Source: Polyodon spathula | Taxonomy: Eukaryota > Chordata > Actinopteri > Acipenseriformes > Polyodontidae | Direction of reading: 5' to 3' | NCBI RefSeq assembly: GCF_017654505.1 | Contig: NC_054571.1 | Location: 1,682,707 to 1,746,706 of the forward strand | DNA length: 64,000 nucleotides | Part shown: positions 1-12,497 of the stretch, piece by piece | How positions within the stretch are numbered: position 1 is the stretch's first letter | Layout: every line of letters starts with the position of its first letter | Notes under the pieces: generated by a model | Seen by the model: the letters and a program-made list of their open reading frames with translations, nothing else | The model's database searches: none | What the model was told of the DNA's origin: nothing | Program-made: the position numbers and the translations under genes

Positions 1-390
1 CCTTGCAAAGGTTTACGCACAGCAGCTGCAAGGTCAGAGCTGGAGCACGTCGTGATGCTGCGCTTCTGAACAAAGGAAACGTGGGTTTAATGATATGACT
101 CCTGCTGCTCTACACTGCCACCAAACCAATTCATTAAACAGCTTATAAACCACACACATAAAAACCTTATTAAAATGAAGGTGTGAGTTAAATCTCTTCT
201 TGGGGTCATCTGAGTGGGCTCCCCTGGTAGAAGCACAGCTGTGTTGTGTGCAGGGTGAGTCTCAGGTTCGCATCATGGCTGTGCGAATGTGCCAGTTTTT
301 ACTGGGGATTCCGAAGGGAGCGTCGCATTGGCTCCGGCGCTCCTGTAGGTTAGGGAGGCAAAACCGTCACGGATTGTTTCTCCTCATCGC
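1..390. other. Unassigned sequence
   Basis: I see no exon with paired splice sites and no recognisable repeat here. An 88-residue open frame starting at 200 runs into the interspersed repeat at 391 and has no protein-like features. Confidence 0.4.
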
Positions 391-548
391 GCTACAGCGC
401 ACCCTGCTGGCCAGAGCTCAGAGCGGACACCTGCAGGGCTGCCCTTTGACCTCCAGAGGCCAGTAGCGCACTGACATCTGCTCTGGAGTTCCTGGGTGTA
501 GAAGAGGAAGCTGGCTCGGTCGTGAGATTATAAGACGCCCACTGAACC
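391..548 (+). repeat. Interspersed repeat family R1, copy 1
   Basis: About 155 bp are shared, with many substitutions, with 8476-8637. Both copies start CTACAGCGCACCCT.CTGGCC, then carry GACACCTGCAG, CTCCAGAGGCCAGTAGC, TGACATCTG and AAGAGGAAGCTGGCT.GGTCGTG, and end at AGACGCCC. Both are in the same orientation. The open frames crossing it on either strand are not conserved between the copies. No terminal repeat or tRNA-like box was seen, so the class is unknown. Confidence 0.55.
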
Positions 549-829
549 TTCAGTTCACCTGAGCTGTGTGGGGCTACAGTGCCCCTGTAATAAGTTAATT
601 CACAGCTACCTTGCGCAGGGCATCTCAAAACTTCTGGATCCAAAGTCAGCCAAAAAAAGCAGATCCTTCAGCAAAGCTGGCAGGGGTTCCACATGTTAGC
701 CTCCCACACAGTCAACCATGTCACACAATCGGGTTCAAGGGCGAAGAGTCCTTCTGGAGAAATAGAATATTCTGGACTACTTCACACAGACACTTCTGCT
801 ATTTTGTAAAGCAGGGTTAAGTGACCCCT
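549..829. other. Unassigned sequence
   Basis: Nothing recognisable beyond the end of repeat R1. Short open frames only. Confidence 0.4.
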
Positions 830-936
830 GTGAAAGTTCACCATATAGTTAAAGCATAGCAAAGTGTAATAAAGTATAGGGAGGCATGGTAAAGCATATT
901 GATAAAGATGGCAAACCAGGATAAATGTAGAGTATA
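830..936 (+). repeat. Interspersed repeat family R2 (GCATGGTAAAGCAT type), copy a
   Basis: This carries the hallmark string of short motifs AAAGCATAGCAAAGTGTAAT, AAAGTATAG, GGCATGGTAAAGCAT, and ATGGCAAACCAGG followed by a TAAA-rich end. The same ordered motifs recur, in either orientation, near 17271, 21715, 32445, 44245, 45430, 50500, 55840 and 60805. No coding potential is seen. Confidence 0.6.
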
Positions 937-1689
937 ACCAAGGGATAACTGCCCAAATCTCATGGTAAACTTGTATAAGGGAAGACTCACTTTACCGGCA
1001 ACTATAGACTTCAGTGCATAACTCTGAATGCTTATGGATTACCTGTAAATGTTCCGGGTTGTCACAATTTCACAGGCTCTTACTGTCGGAAAATACTAAT
1101 CTTAGGGGTTTTAAGCACCTGCGTTTAGTTTTTGTTTTTTCTCTTAGGTCACCACAGGTGCGTTTTGTGGATCTGCTTGTAATCACGCGAGAATCTCTCG
1201 TTATATGAGATTCAAGTATGAAGCGTGTGATCAAAGTTTCCGGAAGTTATTCTGAAACCATATTGAAAATCGGAGCCCGAAGATGACTCTGAATTCCGAT
1301 AAGTTCAAAACACCTGCTAAACTGCACTGAAGCAACATACCTGAAATTTACCACAATGGGCTGAATTTCACCCAGGAATTGTGTCTCCTTCGCCTCTCAG
1401 TAAAGAGTACACTTTGTGTAGGCAATCACAGTGTGAAAGCTGCTGCCAGTAGTCACTTCGATCTGAAAGATCACTTTAAAACGGGCATAGATAAAGATAA
1501 TAAAAAAGCAAACACACACCCCAGTGACTGCCTGCTTACCTCCTAACACAGCTCAAGAGCCTTTGAACGCCGTCACAAAAGCAGAAGTTATATTTTGCCA
1601 ATTTGCTAACAGCTTACAATGCAGAACCTCAGTGTTTCAAATGATCTGTTCTCTCTTGCTTTCCATGCTCCTTAAGCCTAATATCTGTT
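937..1689. other. Unassigned sequence
   Basis: No repeat, exon or structured element recognised. Base composition is mixed. Confidence 0.4.
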
Positions 1690-1935
1690 ATTAGCTGCTG
1701 CTGCTATTTCTCATAGTGTTACTATCATTCTGCACTTTCCACTGTGCTTAGTGTACTATTTCATGTATTATGCTACTATCATGTATTATGTACTTTCCAC
1801 TGTATATCATGTATCGTGCATTTCTCTGTTTGAAGTATTATGGATTTTCTTGTATTTATTGCATCTTGTAAAGCGCTTTGTGATGGTGTTCCACTATGAA
1901 AGGTGCTATATAAAATAAAGATTTATTGATTGATG
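1690..1935 (+). mobile_element. L2-like/SINE-type 3' end, copy 1
   Basis: An AT-rich stretch with repeated TGTATTATG-like motifs ends in CTTGTAAAGCGCTTTGTGATGG, TCCACTATGAAAGGTGCTAT, ATAAAATAAAG and a short ATTGATTG tail. The same 3' end occurs at 9490-9536, 21905-21975 and 60255-60510. This is the type of 3' end shared by fish L2-clade LINEs and the SINEs that use their machinery. No reverse-transcriptase coding sequence remains here. Confidence 0.55.
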
Positions 1936-2947
1936 CTTCAGCAATGTAATCTGTGAAACGCAGCTTCTGGTGCGTGTTTAAGGTTGGGGCATGTGTTCAG
2001 TGGGGTTTCATTACATTGATTTCAACTGGACCTTGAAGAAGGAATTTTTTTGCACTTATTGTGGTTCCACATGTATTTTTTTTTTAATGTAAAGTGTATA
2101 GCTAATAAAGAAATGTTAAGTTTTGTATAGTGAGCAACGCGGCCTGAACCGCGGTGTTTGAATGCCAGTAGGCAAGCTACTCTCCTAATGAAGTGAGTGT
2201 GCCTGCAATGATAATAAATCTCAGCGCTTGTGATTTTATATTATTATCATTATTGTTATTACATCTTGGTTTTAAACTTAAGATATTACTTTCTATATTA
2301 TTTTATAATATATAGTTAACAGTGATATTGATCTGAAACTATACACCAATCTGAATATTTTCACATGCAAAAGAAGTCGCATTAAATTTAGCAATACTGT
2401 TTAATCTTATCTATATTACTGAGCATACAGTATAGGGTTCTGTGTAAGATACAAGCTGATTTTCCTACAGCACTTCATACAGTATATATCTTTTAATATT
2501 CAAATCTGTCGCCTCAATTTTGAGAATTCGTAATCATTTTTTCCTGTAATTGTCTCCAGCTGCTGTAGCTTTCCGTATAATTCACTGTTCGATAAATACT
2601 GCTATCTGACTGCCCAGACTTTTGATTTCCTTATCCCGGAGTGCAGTGCGAGGTGACCTTCAAACAATGTTAGCTGTCTGCCCCAGAACTACAATCCTGT
2701 TCTGATTCTAAAAGACTACAAGTCCCAGAATGCACAGCACATGACCTTAGTGTCCCCCCACGTCAGACTAAGGTGCACAGATAAGTGTCTCTACACCTTG
2801 TCACTTGCGTATGGAAATATTAAGGATGGGTCACTGGTTTACAGTGGTAATTCTAACACATTAGTTCGATAATGCCAGCCCTGACCTACAGTGCCAGATT
2901 CAATAAAATGTTGTCACCGTGATTTTCCACAATAAACAAGGAACTAA
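1936..2947. other. Unassigned AT-rich sequence
   Basis: AT-rich sequence with no clear repeat or exon. A short palindrome-like pair lies at 2694-2735 (AACTACAATCC.. and ..GACTACAAGTCCCAGAATG), resembling ends seen in some DNA transposons, but no second end was found. Confidence 0.35.
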
Positions 2948-2997
2948 TTCTTCTTCTTCTTCTTCTTCTTCTTAATAATAATAATAACAATAATAAC

Positions 2998-3046
<49 letters not shown>
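2948..3046. repeat. Compound microsatellite (TTC)n-(AAT)n
   Basis: (TTC)n runs directly into (AAT)n with two AAC interruptions. It produces the poly-Leu/poly-Arg open frame on the minus strand, which is an artefact of the repeat. Confidence 0.95.
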
Positions 3047-3047
<1 letters not shown>

Positions 3048-4800
3048 AATATATTCAGGTAACAGTTCTAGACTGTGGCGAAAAGTTTTCTGTGATTTCA
3101 CACACACACTGAAGGTTGTTTGTTTTTGGCTTTTTTTTGTCAGCTTTGTAAATGGATAGATTCTGGTTTTATTTCTGGAAGTCATGTGAACAATATTAAT
3201 CATTCAAAGACTCAAAACAACTTTGTCAAATAATGATAAAAAAATGCACGAAAACCCCCAGATGTGAGGGTTGCACGGTAATTGCATTTCATTGGGTCAC
3301 TTTGCGATGTCCTTAGCTGCTTTGTTTAGGTCTGTAATTACTCTGAGCCCGGAAGGCTGTAGGAATTATCAATGAAACATGCCCTGTGCGAGCACATCAA
3401 ACAAAGAGACTTAAGAAGACACCACTGGGAACAGCATTACACTGCGGGGATAACACCCTTAATGGAAGATTTTAACTTCGGTTAAACACGTCATGTCATC
3501 TGTCAGTCAACTCTACAAAAATATAGAAATGCTTCCATCTTTTCGTTCAGTCGATTCCAATCCCTTCCCCTCCCCCAGTCACCACCTTTCTTCAGCTACC
3601 CTCGAGGTCAATCCCTGGGGGTCCATCGTCTGGTCAATACGGTCAGGCCATGGCCCCTCAAACCAAGTGGGTCCAAATGTTTCCTCTGCTATCGTACTCC
3701 ATAATCATCAGAGAAGTACCGTTTATCACATATTCATTACAGCTAAATGCAAAGATTACTGTTACCCAGTCCACAATGATTTAATTCATTAATTTATTTC
3801 ATGAATACACCAATCGGATGGGATAGAAGTTTAATGCAAGCCTTTTAATGAAGTGTAATCTTTAGTGTTGCTCCACTGCCTATCCCTGATCGTTGTAGAG
3901 ATGCTATAGATAATATTATCTATACAATAAAAATACAGTGATATTACTTCTGGCATTAAGGGTGGCGGTATTAAGATCAGCCATGGTTTAGATTATTAAA
4001 ATAGACCGGCATATCATTGTGGTAGGATAAACGTCCTTAACCCAGAGTCAATCTCGAAAAATACAGATAAGACTAAACTGAATAAAAGGACAAATATCCA
4101 GTAGAGCCTCAGAGTTACAAACACCTTGAGGATGGAGGTTCTTATAAGAGTACCAACGTGGATGCATTGCACGCATGGTTGAGTGATTGCATTGTGAAAG
4201 TGGGGTGTTCGGTTGACCGGTCAGTTCGGTGTTCGTAAGTCTGAGTTTCTGCTGCGTGCATAAAACTGGAACTAGAGAGAGAGAGAGTTGCTTAAAAGTC
4301 ACCAAGAGACCCTGAGGGAAAGAATGATTGAAAGGCATCTTCCGAATCGTATCCCTGGCGTGCTGGAAGTGATTTCAGGGACAGCGATGAGAGGAGGAGG
4401 CGGCTGGCAGAGTGTTGTGTTCTCTGTATGTTTTTTGTGCAGCTGCAGTATTAATGAGCTCTGTGAGGGGGGCGCACCTCCTAGTGGCTCACCCCACTCT
4501 TCAGCTTGTCAGAAGGAGGCACAGGGAGTCGGCCCGCAGCAGCTGCTGATGTATTTGGGTAGTGCAGTCAGGTAGTGAAGCCCACAGCCCCAGGCTGAGC
4601 AGTAGTATTGCTGGATACCAGCTTTGGAACAGCTGCACCTGGGGGGGTCAGTGCTAAGCAGCAGCTTTTTACATCCCTTTGTCCTTTTCAAGGCACAGGC
4701 ACCTGTATGCATTTACAGGCAAGTAGTTATCCCATCTGGGATGGGAAATATTTCATCCGTCTATATATCTGTCTCTCTAGCTCTCTATTTATCTGCGTTA
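3047..4800. other. Unassigned sequence
   Basis: Several short open frames (for example 3493-3792 + and 4048-4338 -) lack domain signatures, splice-site context or repeat support. I make no gene call here. Confidence 0.4.
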
Positions 4801-6057
4801 TATGTGTGTGTGTCATACATCTAATCTAAGTTAACTTATGTTCAGGACTGCAGCACGCATCCTTAAGCCAGGGTTGAGGGTGCGGCAGCTCCCCTTGGCT
4901 TTGCATGGCTTCTGTCCTATACAGGGGTTACAGTTTTGTTCAATGGCTTTCAGCACCCCCCCCCCCCTTTAAAAATTGTTCCCGTGCCACTGGCCAGGGT
5001 GCAAAACAAATACTGAAATGCAACCTGCGTTTAAAACATGCAATAAAAATAAACACGGAAGCTACGAGAACACTACAGGTTACACTGCCAGCAATTCCCT
5101 CTGTTTCTTTAGAGAAAAAAAAAAAAAACCTTTTAATAAATATTGGGATGGTAAGTATGGAGATGGGCTGCATAATTGCACATTGTTCATTCTTTTTATC
5201 CTGAGCCCTTACCTATAGAATTCTCGTAGTCATGGCTCCCTGTCACAGTTCAGATTGGCTATTACTATCCACTCGCTCTGATCAGCCGGCGATCGCTCAC
5301 ATGCATATATTTTTCTACCTCATTTATTTCCTGTTATTAGTATATTTTATGGGGCTACAGGATGTATCACTGCCTACGCTACATGCCTGCTCACCACCTC
5401 AGGGTAGTCTCACTCACTCAATCTCTGTCAGAACAGACAGAGATACGACCAGCAGATAGAGAAAGAGAGGGAGATTGATTCAGCAAGTGTCATTATTCTG
5501 GAGGTGAATGTGAGCGCATTTCTGAATATCTGTGAGTCTTGCTATACATTTTCAGTGACAGGAGAAAGAAATTTCTGCAAAACAAATCGCCCATAACTGC
5601 AAAACAATTGCTCTAAATGTAAAAAGAAAAAAGGCTTGAAAACATTTGAGGAAGACCAGAAGAAAAGTTTTTCGTTTGAAGGCACTTTACAAAGCTTTTA
5701 AATATATGGTGACCTTGATATTTATTCTTGGCTTGTATTGCATCTCACCCACCAAAAGTATTCTCCTCTCCTCAGTGCTTACCGAAGCAAAAAAAAAGAT
5801 ACTTTCTTCTCGTCCGTTGATCCAAACGTGCTATCAAAAAGGTTTGGCTGCTTTCTTCTGCTAAATCACTGACTGAAATAAACCCAGCTTTGTAGACGAA
5901 ACTGGAGGGATTTTATTTATTCCCCTATTTTTTATTTATTTTTTTGTATATAAAAGTTTGCTGCAGTGGGCTGATAAAATCATAGCAACTTTTACTAACT
6001 CTGATAATGAGATGATGGTAAAGCACAGACTAGCATGGTAGACTGTATACAAATGCA
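4801..6057. other. Unassigned sequence with short homopolymers
   Basis: Contains a C run (4957-4967) and an A run (5116-5128). No recognised repeat. A hydrophobic 72-residue open frame at 5646-5864 (+) has no supporting features. Confidence 0.35.
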
Positions 6058-6352
6058 CAGCTGTGGCCAAAAGTTTTGGATCACCCTATAGAATTAACAC
6101 ATTTTGCTTCACGAAGTCGAATGAAACCTGCTGAATAATGTTACGTTAACAGATCGAATTACATACAGCGTTGTAGTTTTCCATACTTAACGAAAAACTG
6201 ACAAATTAAAAAATGTGACATTTGGAAACCTGTACTACTGTTATGGCTTCCGGTATACTTTTCATTTTTCGGTAGACTTTTTAATTATTATTTTTTTTAA
6301 TTGTGCCTCAATCTTAAAATTCTAGGTAATGCAGAACTCTTGGCTGTAGCTG
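6058..6352 (+). mobile_element. Tc1/mariner-like MITE, copy 1
   Basis: A 295-bp unit is bounded by inverted ends: CAGCTGTGGCCAAAAGTTTT at the left, and the complement of a diverged version (GCAGAACTCTTGGCTGTAGCTG) at the right. Internal landmarks shared with the other copies are CCTATAGAATTAACACATTTTGCTTC, CTGCTGAATAATGTTACGTTAAC and TACTACTGTTATGGCTTCCGG. It has no transposase open frame, so it would be non-autonomous. The flanking dinucleotides are not a clean TA here, unlike the copies at 25494 and 28391. Confidence 0.7.
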
Positions 6353-8475
6353 CATGCCATGGCCGTCGCAGTGAGTCTATTGTATTGCCCTGCTATACTG
6401 CAAAATTACAGCATGGTTTTCAACAAGGGAAAAATACCAGTTGCTGCCATCCCTAAAACACTTCTACGTCACTTTACTTTGTTAGTTTAATTGCTTAATT
6501 TCACAATACATCTGAAGACTGCAGATTAATTTGAACATTAACTTATTTTTAACCATCCTATTATGTTTAGAATTTAGGTGCATCTGTTATGTTTTGGGTC
6601 ATATTGACCAAATGCAATTTCAAAATAATTTAAACAGTCTTAAATTGATTAACTGTTTTTATTTGCAAAGGTTTGACTCTTTTCTGCTCTTTTAGTCCAG
6701 GAGCTGTGATAAAACTTCTTTGACTGCCAGCCTGGGAGCTCCTCATTCTGGAATGTCTTCACCAGTGAGATGCTGTTGCAATGCTGACAGTGAAAATTAG
6801 GCTCTGCCTTGTAGATATATATTGTTTTTTTTTTTTTTTTTATAAATATCTCCAGACAGGTGCAGCCATTTCCAGAGATAATAATAATAAAATAACAAAT
6901 ATAATAACAATAAAATAACAAATTGAAGAAGTTTGTTTTATTCTTGCACACAAATTTAAATAGATAAATGCCACAGGTCGCGGTCACATGACCTGTTCTA
7001 AAAAAAAAAAAAAAAAAAAAAACATTCTGTTTTCTGTGTATAAGTTCATGACCCCAACTTAGGAAAAGTCATAAAATATTATACAGAAAATGAAAAGAAA
7101 AATAGCATTTAAGCTAATTGGAAACTACAGTCGGGTCAAATAGACCTGAAACCTAATAGGAGGGTTAAGCATTAAATTAGCATGGCTTATTATTTTTAAT
7201 TAATTAATTAATTAATTTTCCTACATCGGTTTTATGCAATGGAACAGCAACAGGACAGAACCGTCTTTTGCAAGTAACAAAAAGCAAAACTCTCCATGTG
7301 CTACTGCAGGTTTCATTGCAATGTTTTGAACAGCTTTCAAGACAGTGGGTGAGTTGTTATGCTAATGTCCGTAATGTATTTCAGATGGAGCGTGCGGTCA
7401 TTCATAAATATGAATTGAATTGAATATAAAAATAAATAAATAAATGTCTTTGCCAAGCTTGATCACAATTAGACAAGCTAACTCACTAATGCATGTAAAA
7501 AATATACACATCAAGTGTGACATGCATAAGCAAGGGCAGCTTTGTACGCTTATGATACAGCTGACATTAAAGCAAATGACACACATTACACAGATTAAAA
7601 CAGGGGTAGTTTGTCATGCCTCCAATCCAGGAGGTGATATTTTAGTGTTGTTGCAAAACAAATGGGAAAATTAATATGTACTGTTGAAAGGGGGGAGGCG
7701 TGGGAATCAACCTGAACTATAGCGCAGTGGAACGTGAATGTGCTGATTAGCTGGATTGAGATGGTAAGTAACGGCTAAAAGTCCTACCAGCAGCCCTCAT
7801 GAATAGTGATGCCCAACATCTGCTTGCTAATGAACTTCTGCTGATTAGAATACAAATCCCCTAACATCCCCAACCGCCCGGAATTGAAAACCTGAAACTG
7901 AAAGGAACATATTAACAAACTCAATCCCCAAGTCTCTCTTTGAAAGACGATGACCTTCTGCAAAATTAGCATATGCAATTCTCCTGCAAGTATTGTAAGA
8001 ATGGAAAACCACATAAAAGGGACCCCCTTTGGTTTTTTCTGGAGCGAAAAAGACAGACAACTTATTTCATCTCCTTCTCAGACAAACCGCACGCAACCTG
8101 GGATGTAAAACTGGAATTGCAATCCTCCTGCTGGAATTGCAATCAAAGAAAGAGTCCTAATCATAACAAAAGGCTTTGTTATGAGTGTGTAGCCAGCTTG
8201 ATGCGGAGGGAAGGTAGATGGGCAGGCGCAGAAGGAGTTGGAGAGGATTGTTAATTATTATTTATTTATTTTTTTTTTTACCAAATAGCTTATTCTATCT
8301 TAGTTTTCCTATTTTATAATCAAAACTGCCCTTTCACCCTGTGTGGAGTTTTGTCTGATTGGAGTTAGAAATAGTAAATAAAAATATAGCGAGAGTCAAT
8401 GAGAAGTCCCCACAAGTGTAGGAATACAAACACGTGTGTGTCTCAGTGTGTGTGTGTGTGCGTTTGTGTGAGTGT
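6353..8475. other. Unassigned AT-rich sequence
   Basis: Contains T and A homopolymers at 6825-6841 and 7001-7022, and a short (TTAA)n tract near 7200. Open frames here are short and featureless. Confidence 0.35.
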
Positions 8476-8637
8476 GCTACAGCGCACCCTACTGGCCAGG
8501 TGCCCAGTGCGCTCACAGCAGACACCTGCAGCGCAGGCCTTTGTCCTCCAGAGGCCAGTAGCTTGCTGACATCTGACAGTTGTTGGGTATAAAAGAGGAA
8601 GCTGGCTTGGTCGTGGGGTCGGAAGACGCCCCCTGCA
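8476..8637 (+). repeat. Interspersed repeat family R1, copy 2
   Basis: Same ordered motifs as 391-548: CTACAGCGCACCCTACTGGCC, GACACCTGCAG, CTCCAGAGGCCAGTAGC, AAGAGGAAGCTGGCTTGGTC and AGACGCCCCC. A (GT)n tract lies immediately upstream (8430-8475). Confidence 0.55.
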
Positions 8638-8799
8638 TCATACACTCTAAATATAATCAGAATAAAGGCATTGCCCGATGTATTATTATCTGATTGTGAG
8701 GACCCTGTGTATATGCAGGGAATGTCTGATGAACAAACTGCATTTTGATATTCACCAGAAGGGATCGCAATTGAGTGCGCTTTTGTTTTTCACACAGAA

Positions 8800-8826
8800 G
8801 GGGGGGGGGGGGGGGGGGGGTGGTGG

Positions 8827-8907
<81 letters not shown>
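8800..8907. repeat. 108-bp poly(G) tract
   Basis: An almost pure G run, broken only by TGGTGGGGA near 8821-8829. It accounts for the poly-Gly and poly-Pro open frames on the two strands. The tract can form G-quadruplexes on the plus strand. Its exact length is doubtful, because homopolymers of this size are poorly resolved by sequencing. Confidence 0.95.
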
Positions 8908-8911
<4 letters not shown>

Positions 8912-9282
8912 ACTGCGTAAAAACTCGACAGCTGACATAACATGTTTTCTTTTTTTTTTTTTTTTTTTTATTGATTGCCAGAATTGATGGGCTGTTATTG
9001 ATTTAGGGTAGGTGATTCAAGCTGTAATAAAGCGTTATTTAACGCATGGCTTTCTCGCAGGCGCTGTGTAACTACTGTATGGTTTATTCTGAAGCCGTAG
9101 GTCTCTCTAAGTGGACCACAAATGCAACACACAATGTGTTGCCTAAAGAATTACAGAGCTGTGCTCGAAAAGGCTCTTGCTTTCCTGCTGGGCGTGAGCC
9201 AGTAAATATATTCACTAAACTTTGCAGAATTAAAAATTGTTCTGCATGTCCTTGTGCTTGGGGTTACTCTTTACATTTACAG

Positions 9283-9536
9283 GAGGCTGTGTGGTCCAGT
9301 GGTTAAAGGAACAGGCTTGTAACCAGGAGATCCCCCGTTCAAATCCCACCTCAGCCACTGACTCACTGCGTGTGACCCCGAGCAAGTCACTTCACCTCCT
9401 TGTGCTGCGTCTTTGGGGTGAGACGTTGTTGTAAGTGACTCTGCAGCTGATGCATAGCTCCCACACCCTAGTCTCGTATCTTTGGGATGGTGGTCCACTA
9501 TGAAAGGCGCTATATAAAAAGTAAAGATTATTATTA
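9283..9536 (+). mobile_element. tRNA-derived SINE, copy 1 (GCGCTATATAAA tail)
   Basis: The head is tRNA-like. An A-box-like GTGGTCCAGTGG (9291-9302) and a B-box-like GTTCAAATCC (9337-9346) are spaced as in RNA polymerase III promoters. A central block follows (GTGTGACCCCGAGCAAGTCACTTCACCTCCTTGTGC), which is shared with the SINE at 12498. The 3' end is GGTGGTCCACTATGAAAGGC, GCTATATAAA, then an (ATT)-like tail, matching the L2-like tails elsewhere in the window. The architecture resembles the V-SINE/core-SINE type. The subfamily name is not established. Confidence 0.85.
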
Positions 9537-10299
9537 AATGTCACACCATGCACTGAATACAACCACTCTGCTATGTGTGACTATGACATGATGTTTGTAA
9601 TATTATACAGCTGCATGGTAAGCTGTGACAGCAATATAACCAGTCAAACTAAAGGCTTGTAGGTGGACAACTAATAGATTTTCACTATTGTCTATCCATC
9701 CCATATTGTATGCATATTGGCATGACTGTATGACCTTAACAAGCTATTTAACAAGCTCGGGTGTGCCTAGTCAAGCCTAGATTTCTCAAACTGCTGTGCA
9801 GTAGTGCCTATTTCTAATCCCGCAGTCGTGTATCACATCCATAACTTCAAACGCTCCGAATGCACCTAAATAATTGGACCCATTATAGAGCTATTAGGAG
9901 GCATTAACACGAGACCAAGAGGGGAATACGTGGCCAGCCTACCACTCCCCAGCACATAAACAACTGTCATTCATGGGAGGTAAAAGGCACCTTGTCCCTG
10001 ATAAAAGAGTCTCTCTCTCTCCCGGAGTTGAGTGTGCATCTCCTCAGCAAACCAATACTGCAGTATTTTAGATGGAGAAACTTTGAAGCAGTACTGCGAT
10101 AAAACATGCAGTTCTAGTGCATTCTAGGGATCCCTGGCACACATCCCCCCCTTCCCCAGTCTGTTGGTGTCCCCAGCACAGACGCCGGTCCCCTGGGGCT
10201 CCTGCTGAACTCACAGGGTCTGAGTGAGAGCCTGTACAGCTGTTTCCAAAGCATTTCATATTCACAGGCAATGCTACAGTACTGTCCAAACCCTTAGAA
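9537..10299. other. Unassigned sequence
   Basis: No exon or repeat recognised. Confidence 0.35.
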
Positions 10300-10515
10300 A
10301 ACCTGGACAGAAATCAGTTAGAAATGACAGAAATTAGATAAATTCCAGTTAGAAATTACAGAAATCACAGCTAGAAATGACAAATTGAATGACACAAATT
10401 AATTAGAAGTGACATAAATCACAGTTAGAAATGAAAAATTAGTTAGAATGACAAAAATGACAGTTAGTGATGACATACATTAGTTAAAAATGACAGAAAT
10501 TACAGTTAGAAATAA
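10300..10515. repeat. Degenerate short tandem repeat (AGTTAGAAATGACAGAAAT-like)
   Basis: A run of about eight imperfect units of roughly 20-30 bp built from AGTTAGAAATGACA and GAAAT(T/C). The units have drifted strongly, which suggests an old array. Confidence 0.75.
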
Positions 10516-11126
10516 AACCTGTAGCTTAAAAATCACAGCAAAAAAAAAAAAAAAAAGACAGGAAACACACAGCATGGTTTTAAGTGGTACACCTTTTCTG
10601 AAGGATACTGCCCCCTAGAGAGCAAAGCAGCACGGCCCAGCAGAGCAGCGAGTTCGTGAGCTGAAACCAACGCGCTGTCGTCAGGACTGACTCACAGCAT
10701 GGGCTGGAGCAGACACACCGAGGCTTGCTGTTGTGAGCTCCATCAGTGCACAATACACCTGGAAGGAAGTTGCAGTGGCTGCCGTGGCAACACGGTGATA
10801 TATTAGCCTTTTAATCCCATGTAGGTGACAGCCCTCTTCATTATCCTTGGCTTCAGTGTCAATTTTGCAGCTGAAATGCATATTTGCATGTCAGTAGTAA
10901 TAGAGATATAAAGGTACAGTAATATTATAAGAAAGCAAAAGAACAGCTTTGGTCCGCCTGGCTATTTCTACCATGCAGTCTGAAGAAGGTGGAAGCCGAC
11001 AAGTAGCTAGTTATCAAAATAGCTGGTTTCCAGTTTATCGCCTACTCTTCTTCATTAAGCGTTTCTAGTGATTGATGAGTATCCTGATGGATCCTTACAG
11101 AGCTGTGTGCGCTTTTTAGATGTTCT

Positions 11127-11182
<56 letters not shown>

Positions 11183-12066
11183 AGAAATACTAACATAATC
11201 TACAATTCAATGACAAATGTTTGGATTACAATTATAAAGACATCAAAATGTTTTGTTTATTTTAGTATTTCCTAATCCAACATTACTGAGTTTTTAATGC
11301 ACATTACATATTTTTAAATACAGTGTGACATTTGAGGCAAATTGTATTCATGGGGTTAAAATTCGAACCCGTGGCATATGAGTTATTTGGTGTTTCAATA
11401 ATGTTTTTCAGGACTGTATATTAATTATAATTAATTCAGCAAAGGACGGGTTTTAAAGGTTTAATGAAAGCTGTGCAAAATGATAACGAGACAGTGCACC
11501 TGGGGGAATTGTCTACAAAAGCCTTTTACAAAAAAAAAAAAAAAAAAGAACAGGCTGATTTTGAAAATCATGTCAGGCTTTCCACAGACTGAAAAAGTAA
11601 CCAACCTTAGACAACGAGGGCACAGCGAAGCAAATGGAAACCTGGCTTACACAACTTCAAGCTCTGACTAGGCAATCGCAGGTGCTTTGAAAAACAAAAG
11701 CCCTGACACAGATTGAGGACCTTTTGGGAAAGGAGAAGTTGCGTTTTCGTTTCAAAGTGGCAGTAATGAAACGGTCGAATAATTTAATACTGCGAGCGTA
11801 TTGACTCTCTTCTTCTATAAGAGTGTTATATCCATATTCGAAACAAGCTGTAATCTGAAATGTTGCTGTTCAATTGCTTCGGTACAATTTTCATCTTTCC
11901 CCTTCATCACTGTGGAGACGGAAGTTTTTACACTTAAAGAGGGATCAGAGGTAACGCTTTCTTCTCCTTGGCTGTGAACCCACTAAAACACCCATGTGTG
12001 TGCTGCTTGCTATGTATAATACGAAACTGAAGTGCAGCACACATATACTCAGGACCATGTAGGGAG
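10516..12066. other. Unassigned sequence with microsatellites
   Basis: Contains a compound (CT)n-(AT)n tract at 11131-11182 and A runs at 10540-10555 and 11530-11547. No recognised repeat or gene otherwise. Confidence 0.4.
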
Positions 12067-12138
12067 CAGGGATAGTAATAAGACTCCTATTGCATTGCAG
12101 TTTCACCAATGAAAATGGGAGTGTTATTTCCATCCCTG
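12067..12138 (+). mobile_element. Short hAT-like MITE (72 bp)
   Basis: Left end CAGGGATAGTAATAAGACTCC. Right end GTGTTATTTCCATCCCTG, which is an imperfect inverted copy. The ends match those of the larger element at 39612-39817. No clean 8-bp target duplication is visible. Confidence 0.5.
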
Positions 12139-12497
12139 GACAGTAAAATAAAGTGTTAGACTTTAGCGCATCGTGAACATTTCATATCTCTCAATATAAT
12201 AATCTTGAATTCACCGTTTGTGAGTCATGCCCTCTTTGTCCTACCTTTTATATTCTGTTAATACCCTTCCAGTGTACAGAGGTACATGTATTTATTCATT
12301 TCTTTTTTGATGTGGAAATTGCAGCGGTCGAAAAAGGGAGTTAAGGAAATAAAAAAATACACATTTTCCAGCTTGACTTGCAAATGAAGCCTCTGGCTTT
12401 CAGAACGCTCCGGATGGGTGTGTGTCGGGCTTTATTTGACAAGGTCAGATCTGAATTAAAAGAATGTACATCACAATAGTATGCTCAACACTGCCCT

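Noticed and set aside
9283..9360. Functional tRNA gene
   Set aside because: The A and B boxes belong to a SINE head. There is no cloverleaf with intact acceptor pairing, and the SINE core follows directly.
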